Assembly (NCBI GenBank): GCA_964442745.1
Contig: CAYUAI010000029.1
Span: 1-43,683, forward strand
Length of the DNA stretch: 43,683 nt
Direction of reading: 5' to 3'
From: CAYUAI01 sp964442745
GTDB lineage: Bacteria; Pseudomonadota; Gammaproteobacteria; S012-40
The notes below the pieces were generated by a model that was not told where the DNA came from, made no database searches, and was given only the letters and a program-made list of their open reading frames with translations. The position numbers and the translations under genes were made by a program. This document shows, one piece after another, positions 8,301 through 15,780 of this stretch (position 1 is its first letter; every line of letters begins with the position of its first letter).

Positions 8301-8541
8301 CTTCCACATCGGGCAAGGCATACATCACCGATTCAATCGGAAAGGTAATTAATTGCTCGACTTCTTCGGCGGCTAGGCCTTGTGCTTCAGTATTAATTTG
8401 TACTTGTACATTGGTCACATCAGGAAACGCATCCAGATTGAGTTTAGGCAAAATCAAACTGGCACCGACTAAGGTGGCAATCAGTGCTAAAACCACCAGC
8501 AGACGGTTTTCAACACCGATGTCGATCAACTTGTTTAGCAT
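5347..8541 (-). CDS. heavy-metal efflux RND pump, CzcA/CusA family
   Basis: This 1064-residue inner-membrane proton/metal antiporter has the full RND layout: an N-terminal helix, the LDAFPDVTNVQVQI entry of HME-RND proteins, two large periplasmic loops and twelve predicted helices. The helix-4 signature is A-I-G-M-M-V-D-G-S (about residues 405-420), not the D-F-G pattern of Zn/Co/Cd pumps nor the A-I-G-x3-D-A pattern of Cu/Ag pumps, so the metal cannot be assigned safely. A cytoplasmic stretch rich in His, Glu and Gln follows (around residues 430-465). AGGAGA precedes ATG 8541. It lies nine bases after the adaptor gene and would form a trimeric pump with the two upstream genes. Confidence 0.95.
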   Translation of the reverse strand: MLNKLIDIGVENRLLVVLALIATLVGASLILPKLNLDAFPDVTNVQVQINTEAQGLAAEEVEQLITFPIESVMYALPDVEEVRSISKTGLSVITVVFKEGTGIYFARQLVFERLQIAKEQIPDGIGTPAMGPNTSGLGQMYQYVLLSEDETKYDAIALRSLNDWVVKLLLMPIDGVTEVLSFGGEVRQYQVQLNPQRLLAYGLTSDLVAEAIEANNRNAGGWYLDRGAEQLVIRGVGWLRSDQAGLQDIGNIPLKDVDGIAVRVSDVATVAFGPEIRQGAVTMTRRDANGTPVPKGEVVAGVVLKRMGANTKAAIDGINDRLPAIQMALPDGVTFEVVYDQSELVQQAVNTVSKALLEAFVLIVVILMLFLLNLRASFLVLISVPISILLALMVMAQWGISANLMSLGGLAIAIGMMVDGSVVMMEHIFSHLTQPDAEHHAEAQQRSEGEPHPYKSAQDTHGMALRIQEAAREVGRPVFFAVMIIIIVFAPLFTLEGVEGKLFQPMAISIVLAMLASLLVALVVVPALATYFFRRAIKHKNSPIMYPLEKSYRFLLRGALKSRWFVIGSALVLFVASLALVPYLGTEFVPELEEGTLNIRVTLAPSSSLDTSLTVAHKLEQQLMTFPEALYTFSRIGRAEIGGDPEPVSNVEIFVGLKPVSEWTSAPNRKALQALMEEKMSVHPGLLFSFSQPIATRVDELLSGVKAQLAIKLFGPNLNQLEKTGKEIEALVRKVEGTRGVEMEQIGGEAQLSVRPNREKLARYGISVAQVMDLVSDSIGGQEAGQVIKGNERYDIYVRLDEAYRNSVEAIRSLILQAPNGAWVSLGEVAQVRIESGPPQIRRDDVQRRVVIQSNVEGRDMGGLVAELQQRINDEIKLPTGYSVVFGGQFENQQRAQARLMIVVPLSLGLIFLLLYFAFHSVGQAALIMLNVPLALIGGIAALFYTGQYLSVPGSIGFIALFGVAVLNGVVMVNAINQRFEGGAELHSAIFEGALSRLRPVLMTASIAALGLTPMLLATGVGSEVQRPLATVVVGGLASSTLLTLFVLPVLYAWFSKSKLAVTQ

Positions 8542-8550
8542 GTTTGTCTC

Positions 8551-9747
8551 CTAGTGGTTGTGTATTGAAAAACCGCTTTTGGCGATTTCGGACTGCACAA
8601 AAAAGGCACCTTCGGTGACCACGCGGGTACCTGGTGTAATCCCCTCAATGATGACTAGTGTTCCTGCTTGACTGGTTATTTCGATTTCTTGAGGTTTAAA
8701 GTGTCCGGGTTTCTCTTCAATAAAGATCACCCAATCGCCATCCGCACTGCGTAATACCGCATGCTCAGGCAGTGCCAAAACGAGTTCTTTTTTTGTGGTT
8801 TCTATTTGTGCCTGTACAAACAAACCAGGATGTAAGCTATCATTTCGGTTTTTCACACCCAAGCGCACAGCAATGGTGCGAGTCGTTTCATCCAGTTGAT
8901 GATGAATTTGAATGACTTTGGCTGGATACTGTCGTTCATTGACAATGACGTTAGCCGTTGTACCGGGCTTGATATTGATAAGAGCATCGGGGGCTAAACG
9001 TGCCTCGACCCACATCACCGACTCATCGGTAATTTCAAATAATAGGCGTCCAGGTTCAACAATTTCGCCCTCGATAAATTGGTCATAGGTGATAATTCCG
9101 CTTTGGGTCGCCAGTAAATTAAATTTTCCTACCGCTTTACTGGGATCATTGCCTTCGAGTAATTGTTCGACTTGTGGTTTTGTCATGCCAAAAGCCAAGA
9201 CTTTGGCATAGGCTTGTTGCCGAGCGATTTGTGATTCCACAAAACGTCGTTCTGACACGACTTTTTTTCCGAGTTTCTCGACTCGCTGCCATTCACGGTC
9301 TGCCACAATCAGCTCGCCCTGCGCTTGTGCCATTTCTACACTCGATAAACTGACTAAAACTTGCCCTTGCTTTACGTTTTGTCCCAGACGTTTATGTCGT
9401 TTGATAATTTGTGCGCTAATTCTGGGAGTGATTTTTTTGGATTGATACGCATTAAAAAAAACTTCGCCAGGGGCCGAGACATATTCAGCAATACTTTGCT
9501 TTTGTAGCGGCTTGACAATAATAGCTGCGGCAGCTATTTGAGCTGCCGTCAATTCAATTCCACCCTCATTATCGTGCTCACCTTCATCAGCATGTCCTGT
9601 ACCCTCATCATGATCATGCTTCTCTTCCGACATGGTAAAATCAGTATCCATATCATCATGTTCATGTCCTTTTTCTTCGGCCGAAAATAATATTGTACTG
9701 CCCGTTAAGCTCATAATAATAAAAATAGACATTAGTTTATGTTTCAT
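8551..9747 (-). CDS. RND periplasmic adaptor (CzcB/CusB family membrane-fusion protein)
   Basis: A 398-residue exported membrane-fusion protein links the pump to the outer-membrane channel. A signal peptide (about 23 residues) is followed by a His/Asp/Glu-rich segment, roughly residues 27-62 with repeated HEHDD, HDHDE and HADEGEHD clusters, which should bind divalent metal. Then come the barrel-sandwich (lipoyl-like) strands around RISAQIIKRHKRLGQNVKQG, a short hairpin, and beta-barrel and membrane-proximal domains. GGGAG precedes ATG 9747. The gene is sandwiched between the channel and the pump. CusB-type methionine clusters are not obvious, so Zn/Cd/Co/Ni fits better than Cu/Ag, but this is only suggestive. 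Confidence 0.93.
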   Translation of the reverse strand: MKHKLMSIFIIMSLTGSTILFSAEEKGHEHDDMDTDFTMSEEKHDHDEGTGHADEGEHDNEGGIELTAAQIAAAAIIVKPLQKQSIAEYVSAPGEVFFNAYQSKKITPRISAQIIKRHKRLGQNVKQGQVLVSLSSVEMAQAQGELIVADREWQRVEKLGKKVVSERRFVESQIARQQAYAKVLAFGMTKPQVEQLLEGNDPSKAVGKFNLLATQSGIITYDQFIEGEIVEPGRLLFEITDESVMWVEARLAPDALINIKPGTTANVIVNERQYPAKVIQIHHQLDETTRTIAVRLGVKNRNDSLHPGLFVQAQIETTKKELVLALPEHAVLRSADGDWVIFIEEKPGHFKPQEIEITSQAGTLVIIEGITPGTRVVTEGAFFVQSEIAKSGFSIHNH

Positions 9748-9784
9748 AAAAATTCTCCCGATAGAATCATTGTTTTATCATCAA

Positions 9785-11008
9785 TTAGTTACTTGTGAGC
9801 CATTGCTCAATTTGTCCAGATGCACTTAGCCACTCGACCCATGCTTGCCACATTTGTGTAGACAGATTCACCGCCGTTTCTTGAGCATCGACATTTTGTT
9901 TGGCTTGGACCAGATAATCAGCCGTGCTCATCTCGCCTAATTTCCAGATAATTTGAATCAATTTGAGTTGTTCATTAAGGGTATGTGATCCTGTCTGCTT
10001 CCAAGATTGCCAGGCCGCATAAGTTAACTGATAACGACGGGAAGACCCTTGTAAGTGAACTTGTGCACGATGCCTGGCGGATAACAACAACTGATCGATT
10101 TGCATGACTTCCTGATTGGCTACTTCCACTTCTGCACCAAAGCGGTTACGTACATAAAGTGGCATGGAAAAACTTAAACCGATTAAAGCGTCACTACCAT
10201 CCATACCACCTCGCAATCCAAAATTAGGATCTGCTTTTTGAGTCGCTCGTGATAACTTCACGCTGGACTTTGCGGCAGATAGTTTTGCTCGCAGTGCATT
10301 GAGCCGAGGGAGTTGCTCTTGAAATGTATCCAATTGGATCGTTGTTTGTGTCAGCGCCGGGGGTTCCTGGCTTAGGGCTGGCCAATCACTGGTAAATAGA
10401 CCGCTCGCGGCTTGCAACTTAGCTTCATTTTCTGCTTGTTGAGCGGTATAATTAGCCAATTGCATTTTTGCCTCACTGAGTGCAACCCGTGCCAACATGA
10501 CATCCTGTAAACCAATATCGCCGGCTTGTTGACGTTTTTCGGTATTATCGACAAATTCCTGCATTAAGCCGACTCGTTGTTGTGCTAGATTTTGCAATTG
10601 CTGAGTGCCTTGGCGATGAGTCAAGGCCGTTAAGATTTCTTCCGCCGATGTTTGTCTTTGCAAGGTCAGCTCTGCTTGTGCTAATTGAATATCTGCCTCA
10701 GCTTTACTCGTCGCAGCGACACGCTTGTTACCCCAATCAATGCTCTGATTAATCCCAATACCTAACGTATTAACAGCCGTGCGCTCTAACTCGATATCGA
10801 GTTCTGGATTGTAAATGGGTTGGCTAGCCGCCATCCGGCGTGCTTCAGCGACTCGCAAAGCAGATTCAGCAGCTAAAATGATCGGGTTTTTCTCCCATAC
10901 CTTTTGTATGAAATTGGCGAGGGAAGGTGATGCATAGAGTGGCGTAGATACGCACAGTAGTACCAGGCCCGTAACAAAACGTTCCCGGAAATGATTCCGT
11001 TGAAGCAC
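9785..11008 (-). CDS. TolC-family outer-membrane efflux channel (CzcC-like)
   Basis: This protein of about 407 residues is the outer-membrane part of the tripartite pump. It starts with GTG at 11008, with AGGAG seven bases upstream and a signal peptide ending near LYASPS. Long alpha-helical, Gln/Ala-rich repeats with coiled-coil character (for example EAKMQLANYTAQQAENEAK) and the duplicated OEP domain layout identify the family. It is separated from the adaptor by 37 bases and stands first among the three pump genes, as in czcCBA operons. Confidence 0.92.
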   Translation of the reverse strand: MLQRNHFRERFVTGLVLLCVSTPLYASPSLANFIQKVWEKNPIILAAESALRVAEARRMAASQPIYNPELDIELERTAVNTLGIGINQSIDWGNKRVAATSKAEADIQLAQAELTLQRQTSAEEILTALTHRQGTQQLQNLAQQRVGLMQEFVDNTEKRQQAGDIGLQDVMLARVALSEAKMQLANYTAQQAENEAKLQAASGLFTSDWPALSQEPPALTQTTIQLDTFQEQLPRLNALRAKLSAAKSSVKLSRATQKADPNFGLRGGMDGSDALIGLSFSMPLYVRNRFGAEVEVANQEVMQIDQLLLSARHRAQVHLQGSSRRYQLTYAAWQSWKQTGSHTLNEQLKLIQIIWKLGEMSTADYLVQAKQNVDAQETAVNLSTQMWQAWVEWLSASGQIEQWLTSN

Positions 11009-11265
11009 TTGAATTCTCCTAAAAAAAATGAAATTACTGCGTCACGTTTGAGTGAAACGCGTAATAATAGATAGCGATAATTTTTTCTAGAAACTATTTT
11101 TAAGATGTCTCAGATGAGCACAAAGCAGAGGAAATAGGCGAAAAAGTGCAGTTCTGGACAGAGAAGTCCTGATATCGCTAAGCCCAAGGACGGGTGAGAG
11201 CGAATTACACGCAAACCTATTTTTAATGCTGCATGGTGCCAGTTGAGGTATTTTAAAATAGCTTC
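11009..11265. other. spacer between CzcI-like and channel genes
   Basis: These 257 bases hold no convincing gene. On the minus strand a 34-codon frame with hydrophobic content exists but has only a TTG start. An internal promoter is possible; I cannot point to one. Confidence 0.3.
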
Positions 11266-11601
11266 TTAGGCTCGGGGAGGCCGATTAGGGGGAGGCAATT
11301 TGCGAGTGAAAAAATAAATCGTAACAAAGGGTAATCGCTGTGTATTATCGAAGCCAGCCATTGAAAAAGGGATGCTACTTAACGCCGTTAAATGTGCTGA
11401 CATATGACAGTCATGCCCGTCATAGTGTTGATCGATAACATGGTTCATCACATTGTTATCAACACTCCACGTTGCATGCTCTTGTGCAGAAAATAGAGTA
11501 TCGAGCATACTATCAAGTTGTCCTCCACCCGCCCAAAGCACATTGCTGCTGAGCAAACTTGAGACAATGAGATAAATTATTGTTCGTTGTAATACCAGCA
11601 C
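11266..11601 (-). CDS. small exported His-containing protein (CzcI-like)
   Basis: This 111-residue protein begins with GTG 11601 and a clear signal peptide (YLIVSSLLSSNVLWAGG). The mature part has a histidine/aspartate/cysteine cluster (DQHYDGHDCHMSAHL, about residues 58-72) and ends in a proline-rich PPPNRPPRA tail. Small periplasmic proteins with this layout, such as CzcI, often begin czcCBA operons and are thought to modulate them. It lies 257 bases before the channel gene on the same strand and just inside the divergent spacer shared with the multicopper oxidase. The CzcI assignment rests on position and layout rather than on a diagnostic motif. Confidence 0.6.
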   Translation of the reverse strand: MLVLQRTIIYLIVSSLLSSNVLWAGGGQLDSMLDTLFSAQEHATWSVDNNVMNHVIDQHYDGHDCHMSAHLTALSSIPFSMAGFDNTQRLPFVTIYFFTRKLPPPNRPPRA

Positions 11602-11891
11602 GCTAACTCACATATTTATTGTTAAACATCAATTTTGGACGACTTACTACATCAGTGTTTTATTATATTACGACCAGTTGAGACTAAAGTTTAGCGCATA
11701 AGTTTATAATAGTTTACCGATAAACACTAAATTTTTAAGTTTCCCAACTCACTGACTGTTTAATAACCAGGATCTTAATCAGGCCTCGCATTGTACCTAT
11801 CCTTTCGAAGAGAATGCAATTACAATCATGTGTGATGCCAGTAGTAATTTTGAGGTTAATTAGGTTGGGTATTTCTTAAGGGGAGGCTTTT
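11602..11891. promoter_or_regulatory. divergent promoter region, efflux operon / multicopper oxidase
   Basis: Two metal-resistance units diverge from this 290-base AT-rich gap. It contains small palindromes (CTAAAGTTTAG near 11683; GTTTACCGATAAAC near 11713) and a TATAAT near 11705, but no MerR-type 19-bp-spaced promoter like the one at 16644-16674. No gene is seen inside. Shared regulation is inferred from the arrangement. Confidence 0.35.
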
Positions 11892-13673
11892 ATGATGCAA
11901 AATCGAACGACTATTTATTTAACATTAGCCTGTTGCTTTTTGTTAATCTCCATTCTACTCTCCTGTGATAAGGGTAATAATGCTCAACCCACTGAAAATA
12001 ATAAAATAGATACATGGGCGTCAGATGTTCAGTTAACTGTGCTCAAAGATATGAACCCTGATCCCAAAATTGTAGAAATTAATCTTGAAGCGAAGGAAAT
12101 TGATATCGAAATTATTCCAGGGGAAAAAACGCAAATGTATACTTACAATGGGTTATTTCCTGGGCCTTTGATTGAAGCAAATATTGGCGATACGCTCATC
12201 GTTCATTTTACTAACAGGTTATCAGAAGAGACAACCGTTCATTGGCATGGTGTTGAAGTGCCCGCTGTCATGGATGGAAGTAATATATCTCAATTGCCGA
12301 TTGCGGCCAATGGTGGTCAATTTACGTATCGTTTTAAATTATTGACCGCTGCTACTTATTGGTATCATCCACATATACAAACACATAGGCAAGTCGAAAA
12401 AGGTTTGTACGGTGCTTTAGTTGTTCGTGATATTGTTGAAGATAGTCAGCTTAAGTTGCCGACGAAAGAACTTGTTGTGGTACTCGATGATATTTTATTT
12501 GATGAAAATAAACAAGTAGCTCCGGCCTATCCCGCAGACCCAGTTCAATACGCGTCGGTTCAGCTTAATGGCCGTGAAGGTGATGTGATGCTTGTGAATG
12601 GTAAAATATTCCCCACGGTAAAAGTCATTGCAGGGGAGCCCATTCGTCTTCGGTTTATCAATGCGGCGAATGCGCGTTTTTTTCGATTCTCTATCAATAA
12701 TAAATTTTACCGGATCGGGGGTGATGCTGGGTTAATTATGGATACCGTTCATACCCCACCGATACCCACATTTACTCCAGCCAATAAAACGTCTTCTTTA
12801 TCTGCGCGGCATTTTGGTGATGGCGATCAGCTCTATTCTAACCCAGATCTATCATTTGGCGTTATGCTAGTGCCTGGAGAAAGAGCAGATACTATATTTA
12901 TTCCTGACTGCGACCCTAAGGGGCTTTTATTGGAAGATAAAAACAATTTTTTAGAATGGCATGATTTTCCAAGGGGGCGCCACAGTGCGGAAAGAAAAGA
13001 GGATGGTAGCATAGGCATTGTGCATGACCTAACGATTGACGGGGCTTCGGCCGCAAGGCGACTGATGACATTCGAATGTGTATCAAAGGAATCAGCACCG
13101 CCAGCCTATAAAATACCAGAACATTTACGCGATGTAGAAAAAATATCAGTTACTGAGAATACACCAATTTTACCTATTACTTTTGGTCATACTTTTCCTG
13201 ATAGCTTAGGTAATATTACTTTTTTTGCTACAATGGTTGACGGTGTTGGCAAACCTTTTGAGTTGTTGACACCCGAGCAGGGGCTCAGCGCTATAAAAGG
13301 TCAAGTTTATGTTTGGGAAGTGACGAACTTGACTGAAGGGGATCACCCTTTTCATCCTCATGGTTTTTCCTTTCAGCTATTGGGCACAAGCTATATCGAT
13401 ATGGATACCACAGATAATAATTTTATAGAGCTTCCTGAATACCTAGAGTACAAAGATACCATTCGTATTCCTGGGCGACCAGGTGCCCGTGGTCGAAGCC
13501 GTACCGTCGTTCGTCTAGCCGTTAAATTTGATGATATAGGTAGAGAAGGCCGAGTCAGCGCTAATGGTAAATTTGCAACATCGACAACGTCGGGAGGGTG
13601 GATCGTTCATTGCCATATACTTGAGCATACCAATCGTGGCATGATGACATTTCTTAATCTTTTTGATCCATAG
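11892..13673 (+). CDS. multicopper oxidase, lipoprotein
   Basis: A 593-residue three-domain multicopper oxidase that couples oxidation of a metal or organic substrate to reduction of O2 to water. All four copper motifs are present: H117-W-H119-G, H159-P-H161, H485-P-F-H488-P-H490, and H573-C574-H575 with H579 and Met584. The type 1 site is therefore H485, C574, H579 and axial M584. The N-terminus has a lipobox (LLISILLSC), so it is probably anchored to a membrane rather than exported by Tat like CueO. GGGGAGG precedes ATG 11892 (ATG 11895 also possible). No methionine-rich loop of CueO type is seen. It is divergent from the efflux operon; a role in metal oxidation or detoxification is inferred. 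Confidence 0.92.
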   Translation: MMQNRTTIYLTLACCFLLISILLSCDKGNNAQPTENNKIDTWASDVQLTVLKDMNPDPKIVEINLEAKEIDIEIIPGEKTQMYTYNGLFPGPLIEANIGDTLIVHFTNRLSEETTVHWHGVEVPAVMDGSNISQLPIAANGGQFTYRFKLLTAATYWYHPHIQTHRQVEKGLYGALVVRDIVEDSQLKLPTKELVVVLDDILFDENKQVAPAYPADPVQYASVQLNGREGDVMLVNGKIFPTVKVIAGEPIRLRFINAANARFFRFSINNKFYRIGGDAGLIMDTVHTPPIPTFTPANKTSSLSARHFGDGDQLYSNPDLSFGVMLVPGERADTIFIPDCDPKGLLLEDKNNFLEWHDFPRGRHSAERKEDGSIGIVHDLTIDGASAARRLMTFECVSKESAPPAYKIPEHLRDVEKISVTENTPILPITFGHTFPDSLGNITFFATMVDGVGKPFELLTPEQGLSAIKGQVYVWEVTNLTEGDHPFHPHGFSFQLLGTSYIDMDTTDNNFIELPEYLEYKDTIRIPGRPGARGRSRTVVRLAVKFDDIGREGRVSANGKFATSTTSGGWIVHCHILEHTNRGMMTFLNLFDP

Positions 13674-13674
13674 T

Positions 13675-13735
13675 GGAATCGGCAATGGGTAATAAACGTT
13701 GCCTAGTGGTGTGATGAATTCCGATTCCTTATTTT
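13675..13735. terminator. bidirectional terminator-like inverted repeat
   Basis: GGAATCGG (13675-13682) pairs with CCGATTCC (13721-13728), with an inner GGCAA/TTGCC stem, followed by TTATTTTTCC on the plus strand. It separates the convergent multicopper oxidase and MerR genes and overlaps the MerR stop region. Confidence 0.5.
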
Positions 13736-14142
13736 TCCTTTGGTGCATCCTCTTGGTCAATCCCTTCGATAATTGGGCAGCCAGTTTCACTGCCCGTGCA
13801 AAGGTTAATTAGCAAAGTGAGTTCGTTTTTTAACAGGCTTAAATCAGTGAGGCGGGTTTCAACCTCGTCTAATTTAGTGCGGGTGAGTTGGCGGACTTCT
13901 AAGCGGGCATGTTGAGGGTCTTCACGCATTTGAAGGAGGCCTTTGATTTCAGTTAGCGAAAAATTCATTTTTTGTGCGCGTTGAATAAATCGAAGCTGGG
14001 CTAGGTTTTTATTTGTGTAACCACGTATTCCTGAGTCGGTGCGATGTATTTTCGGCAGTAAACCGATCTTTTCGTAATACCGCAACGTATCGGCACTTAG
14101 CTTTAGTTGTTTGGTGACATTACCAATGCGATATTCACTCAT
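13729..14142 (-). CDS. MerR-family metal-responsive transcriptional regulator
   Basis: A 137-residue MerR-type activator that twists its promoter when it binds metal. The winged helix-turn-helix is at residues 4-70 (DTLRYYEKIGLLP is the classic segment), then the dimerisation helix and a metal-binding loop C115-x6-C122-P-I-I-E. The residue that is Cys79 in ZntR/PbrR-type sensors is not Cys here (sequence QHARLEV, with His78), and the C-to-C spacing is close to that of CueR, so the sensed metal is unclear. It is the last gene of the five-gene minus-strand operon, 21 bases after the thioredoxin-like gene. Its likely operator is the 14-bp palindrome at 16655-16668. Confidence 0.9.
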   Translation of the reverse strand: MSEYRIGNVTKQLKLSADTLRYYEKIGLLPKIHRTDSGIRGYTNKNLAQLRFIQRAQKMNFSLTEIKGLLQMREDPQHARLEVRQLTRTKLDEVETRLTDLSLLKNELTLLINLCTGSETGCPIIEGIDQEDAPKEK

Positions 14143-14163
14143 ATTGTTGTCAAATAATATTTC

Positions 14164-14445
14164 TTAGGAATGACTAGCGCACAACCATCGTTCAATTTCC
14201 CTTCGTAAAATCTGTTGGCTGGGCAATGAGGTAAATACTAATTTTCCATTAATAACAATCGCCGGTGTTGCACGAATAGAAAAACTTACCGCGTAATCTA
14301 TCTCATCAACAACATCGATTTTTCGCCATTGGATGGCCGGGTTATCGATTTCGCTAATGACCTCTTGAACTCGATCAGCCGCCTGTCCACAGCGATGGCA
14401 GTTGGGCGCGCAAAATATTTCAATCGTCACTTTTACGTTATTCAC
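14164..14445 (-). CDS. small thioredoxin-like protein with CxxxCxxC motif
   Basis: The likely start is GTG 14445, overlapping the stop codon of the NHL gene by eight bases, which suggests translational coupling; an in-frame start at 14502 would overlap that gene much more. The 93-residue product is a compact thioredoxin/glutaredoxin fold with three cysteines, C12-A-P-N-C16-H-R-C19, and a cis-proline loop (RATPAIVING). No signal peptide, so it should be cytoplasmic. The extra cysteine could let it bind metal as well as do thiol exchange. Its place before a MerR regulator and after a MerP-like gene suggests thiol chemistry of a soft metal, which is inference. Confidence 0.75.
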   Translation of the reverse strand: MNNVKVTIEIFCAPNCHRCGQAADRVQEVISEIDNPAIQWRKIDVVDEIDYAVSFSIRATPAIVINGKLVFTSLPSQQILRREIERWLCASHS

Positions 14446-15394
14446 TGGGTTGCCATTTCTGAACTTGATGATTGGCATAATCGGCGACAAATACCGTCCC
14501 ATCGTCAGCCACTGTCACGGCAATGGCGGTATGGGTGGGGGCGTCACTAGGTAGACTGAAGCTGTTGAGAAATACACCCTTGCTGGTGAATTTTTGTACT
14601 TTGTCGTTGTAGAAATCAGCAACAAAGACATTTCCCTTTGGACCCACGGTTATGCCTGTTACTGTGGTAAACCAACCATTAAAAGAACCGTAAATGTTCA
14701 TTGCAAAAGGTCCCCCCCATTTGGTTATAATGTCACCATTTTCGTCGATCGCCAATACCCGATCATTGTAGCCATCGGCGATATATAACACGCCATTCTT
14801 ACCCAGCGCAACATCAGTCGGGTAATTCAATTTTCCAAAAAAGCTACCGGCCTCGCCGGTGAGGCCCCATTGCCGGACGAAATCGCCATTAGCTTTGAGT
14901 TGTTGAACACGTTGATTATAAAAATCCGCTACATATAATTCGCCATTGCTGGTGACGGCTACCCCACCGGGTGCATTGAATTGACCAGCCGCTTTGCCCG
15001 TTTTTCCTATCGTGCGTTGGAAGCTGCCATCCAAGGCATATACTTGAATTCGATCATTAAAATAGTCGGCCACATACAATTCATTATTCGTAATGCTTAT
15101 GTTCATTGGGCGATTAAGGTGTGTATTTTTATCACCGTCCTGACCAAAGGCATATTTAAAGTTTCCATCGCGATCAAATACCTGAATACGTGCATTACGT
15201 GAATCACTGACATAAACTTGACCATTGAATGTTGTGATACCCGTTGGTTCATTAAATTGTCCAGTTTCTACCCCCTTTGATCCCCAAGCTTGAATTAATG
15301 TATACGCTGGTTCTTTCGCGGAAGGAAACCAGCTACAGGCACTTTGAATGATCGTGAAGCTAATGAGTATTGATAATCGTAATCTGTTCTTCAT
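14438..15394 (-). CDS. NHL-repeat beta-propeller lipoprotein
   Basis: The start at ATG 15394, behind a purine-rich stretch, is preferred over GTG 15409. A lipobox (SFTIIQSAC) makes it a lipoprotein of about 318 residues. About six NHL repeats follow, with the recurring pattern N-x-P-x-G-(I/V) ... (L/V)-Y-(V/I)-(A/S)-D ... N-x-R-(I/V)-Q, as in LYVADYFNDRIQVY and LYVADFYNQRVQQL, giving a six-bladed propeller. NHL propellers usually bind protein or ligand rather than catalyse. It lies between the HMA protein and the thioredoxin-like protein in the MerR-ended operon. A propeller in a metal operon is unusual, and its role is unknown. Confidence 0.85.
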   Translation of the reverse strand: MKNRLRLSILISFTIIQSACSWFPSAKEPAYTLIQAWGSKGVETGQFNEPTGITTFNGQVYVSDSRNARIQVFDRDGNFKYAFGQDGDKNTHLNRPMNISITNNELYVADYFNDRIQVYALDGSFQRTIGKTGKAAGQFNAPGGVAVTSNGELYVADFYNQRVQQLKANGDFVRQWGLTGEAGSFFGKLNYPTDVALGKNGVLYIADGYNDRVLAIDENGDIITKWGGPFAMNIYGSFNGWFTTVTGITVGPKGNVFVADFYNDKVQKFTSKGVFLNSFSLPSDAPTHTAIAVTVADDGTVFVADYANHQVQKWQPSE

Positions 15395-15454
15395 TTTTTT
15401 TCTCTTCACCTTATCATCAACAAATATTTATTATTGCTGGGTAAAAATCAAGGT

Positions 15455-15754
15455 TTAATGCGGAAGGTTATTGTTTTCCGTCATGCTTTTCATGGTAAAG
15501 CCTGTGTCGTTGATGATGGCTTTCAATTGATCCTCGGTAAAGACTTTCCCTTCGACAGTCTTAACAATGACTCGTCCATTTTTTAAATCAATGTCTACAG
15601 ATTTAACGCCTTCGGTTTTAGTAAAGGATTTTTCAATGCCATAGGCACAGAATGGACAAGCTAAACCATCGACACGCATGCTATATTCTGTGCCTGCAGC
15701 AAAAACGAGATTTGCCCAAAGAGTGAATAAGAGAACGATAAAAAATTTTTTCAT
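15455..15754 (-). CDS. periplasmic heavy-metal-associated (HMA) protein, MerP-like
   Basis: ATG 15754 is chosen because the signal peptide (KKFFIVLLFTLWANLVFAA) starts there; a longer frame from 15793 would overlap the barrel gene. The 99-residue product is a single HMA domain (ferredoxin-like fold) with the metal-binding pair C33-P-F-C36 in GLACPFCAYGIEK. The usual GMTCxxC is changed to GLACPFC. The C-terminal part (GVKSVDIDLKNGRVIVKT) is standard for the fold. Like MerP it should bind a soft metal in the periplasm. It lies 26 bases after the barrel gene and 60 before the NHL gene. Confidence 0.88.
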   Translation of the reverse strand: MKKFFIVLLFTLWANLVFAAGTEYSMRVDGLACPFCAYGIEKSFTKTEGVKSVDIDLKNGRVIVKTVEGKVFTEDQLKAIINDTGFTMKSMTENNNLPH

Positions 15755-15780
15755 GATAGTGTCCCGAATAAAAACTAACT

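Noticed and set aside
11009..11265. 34-codon hydrophobic frame on the minus strand between the CzcI-like and channel genes
   Set aside because: Only a TTG start, poor ribosome-binding site, no recognisable family.
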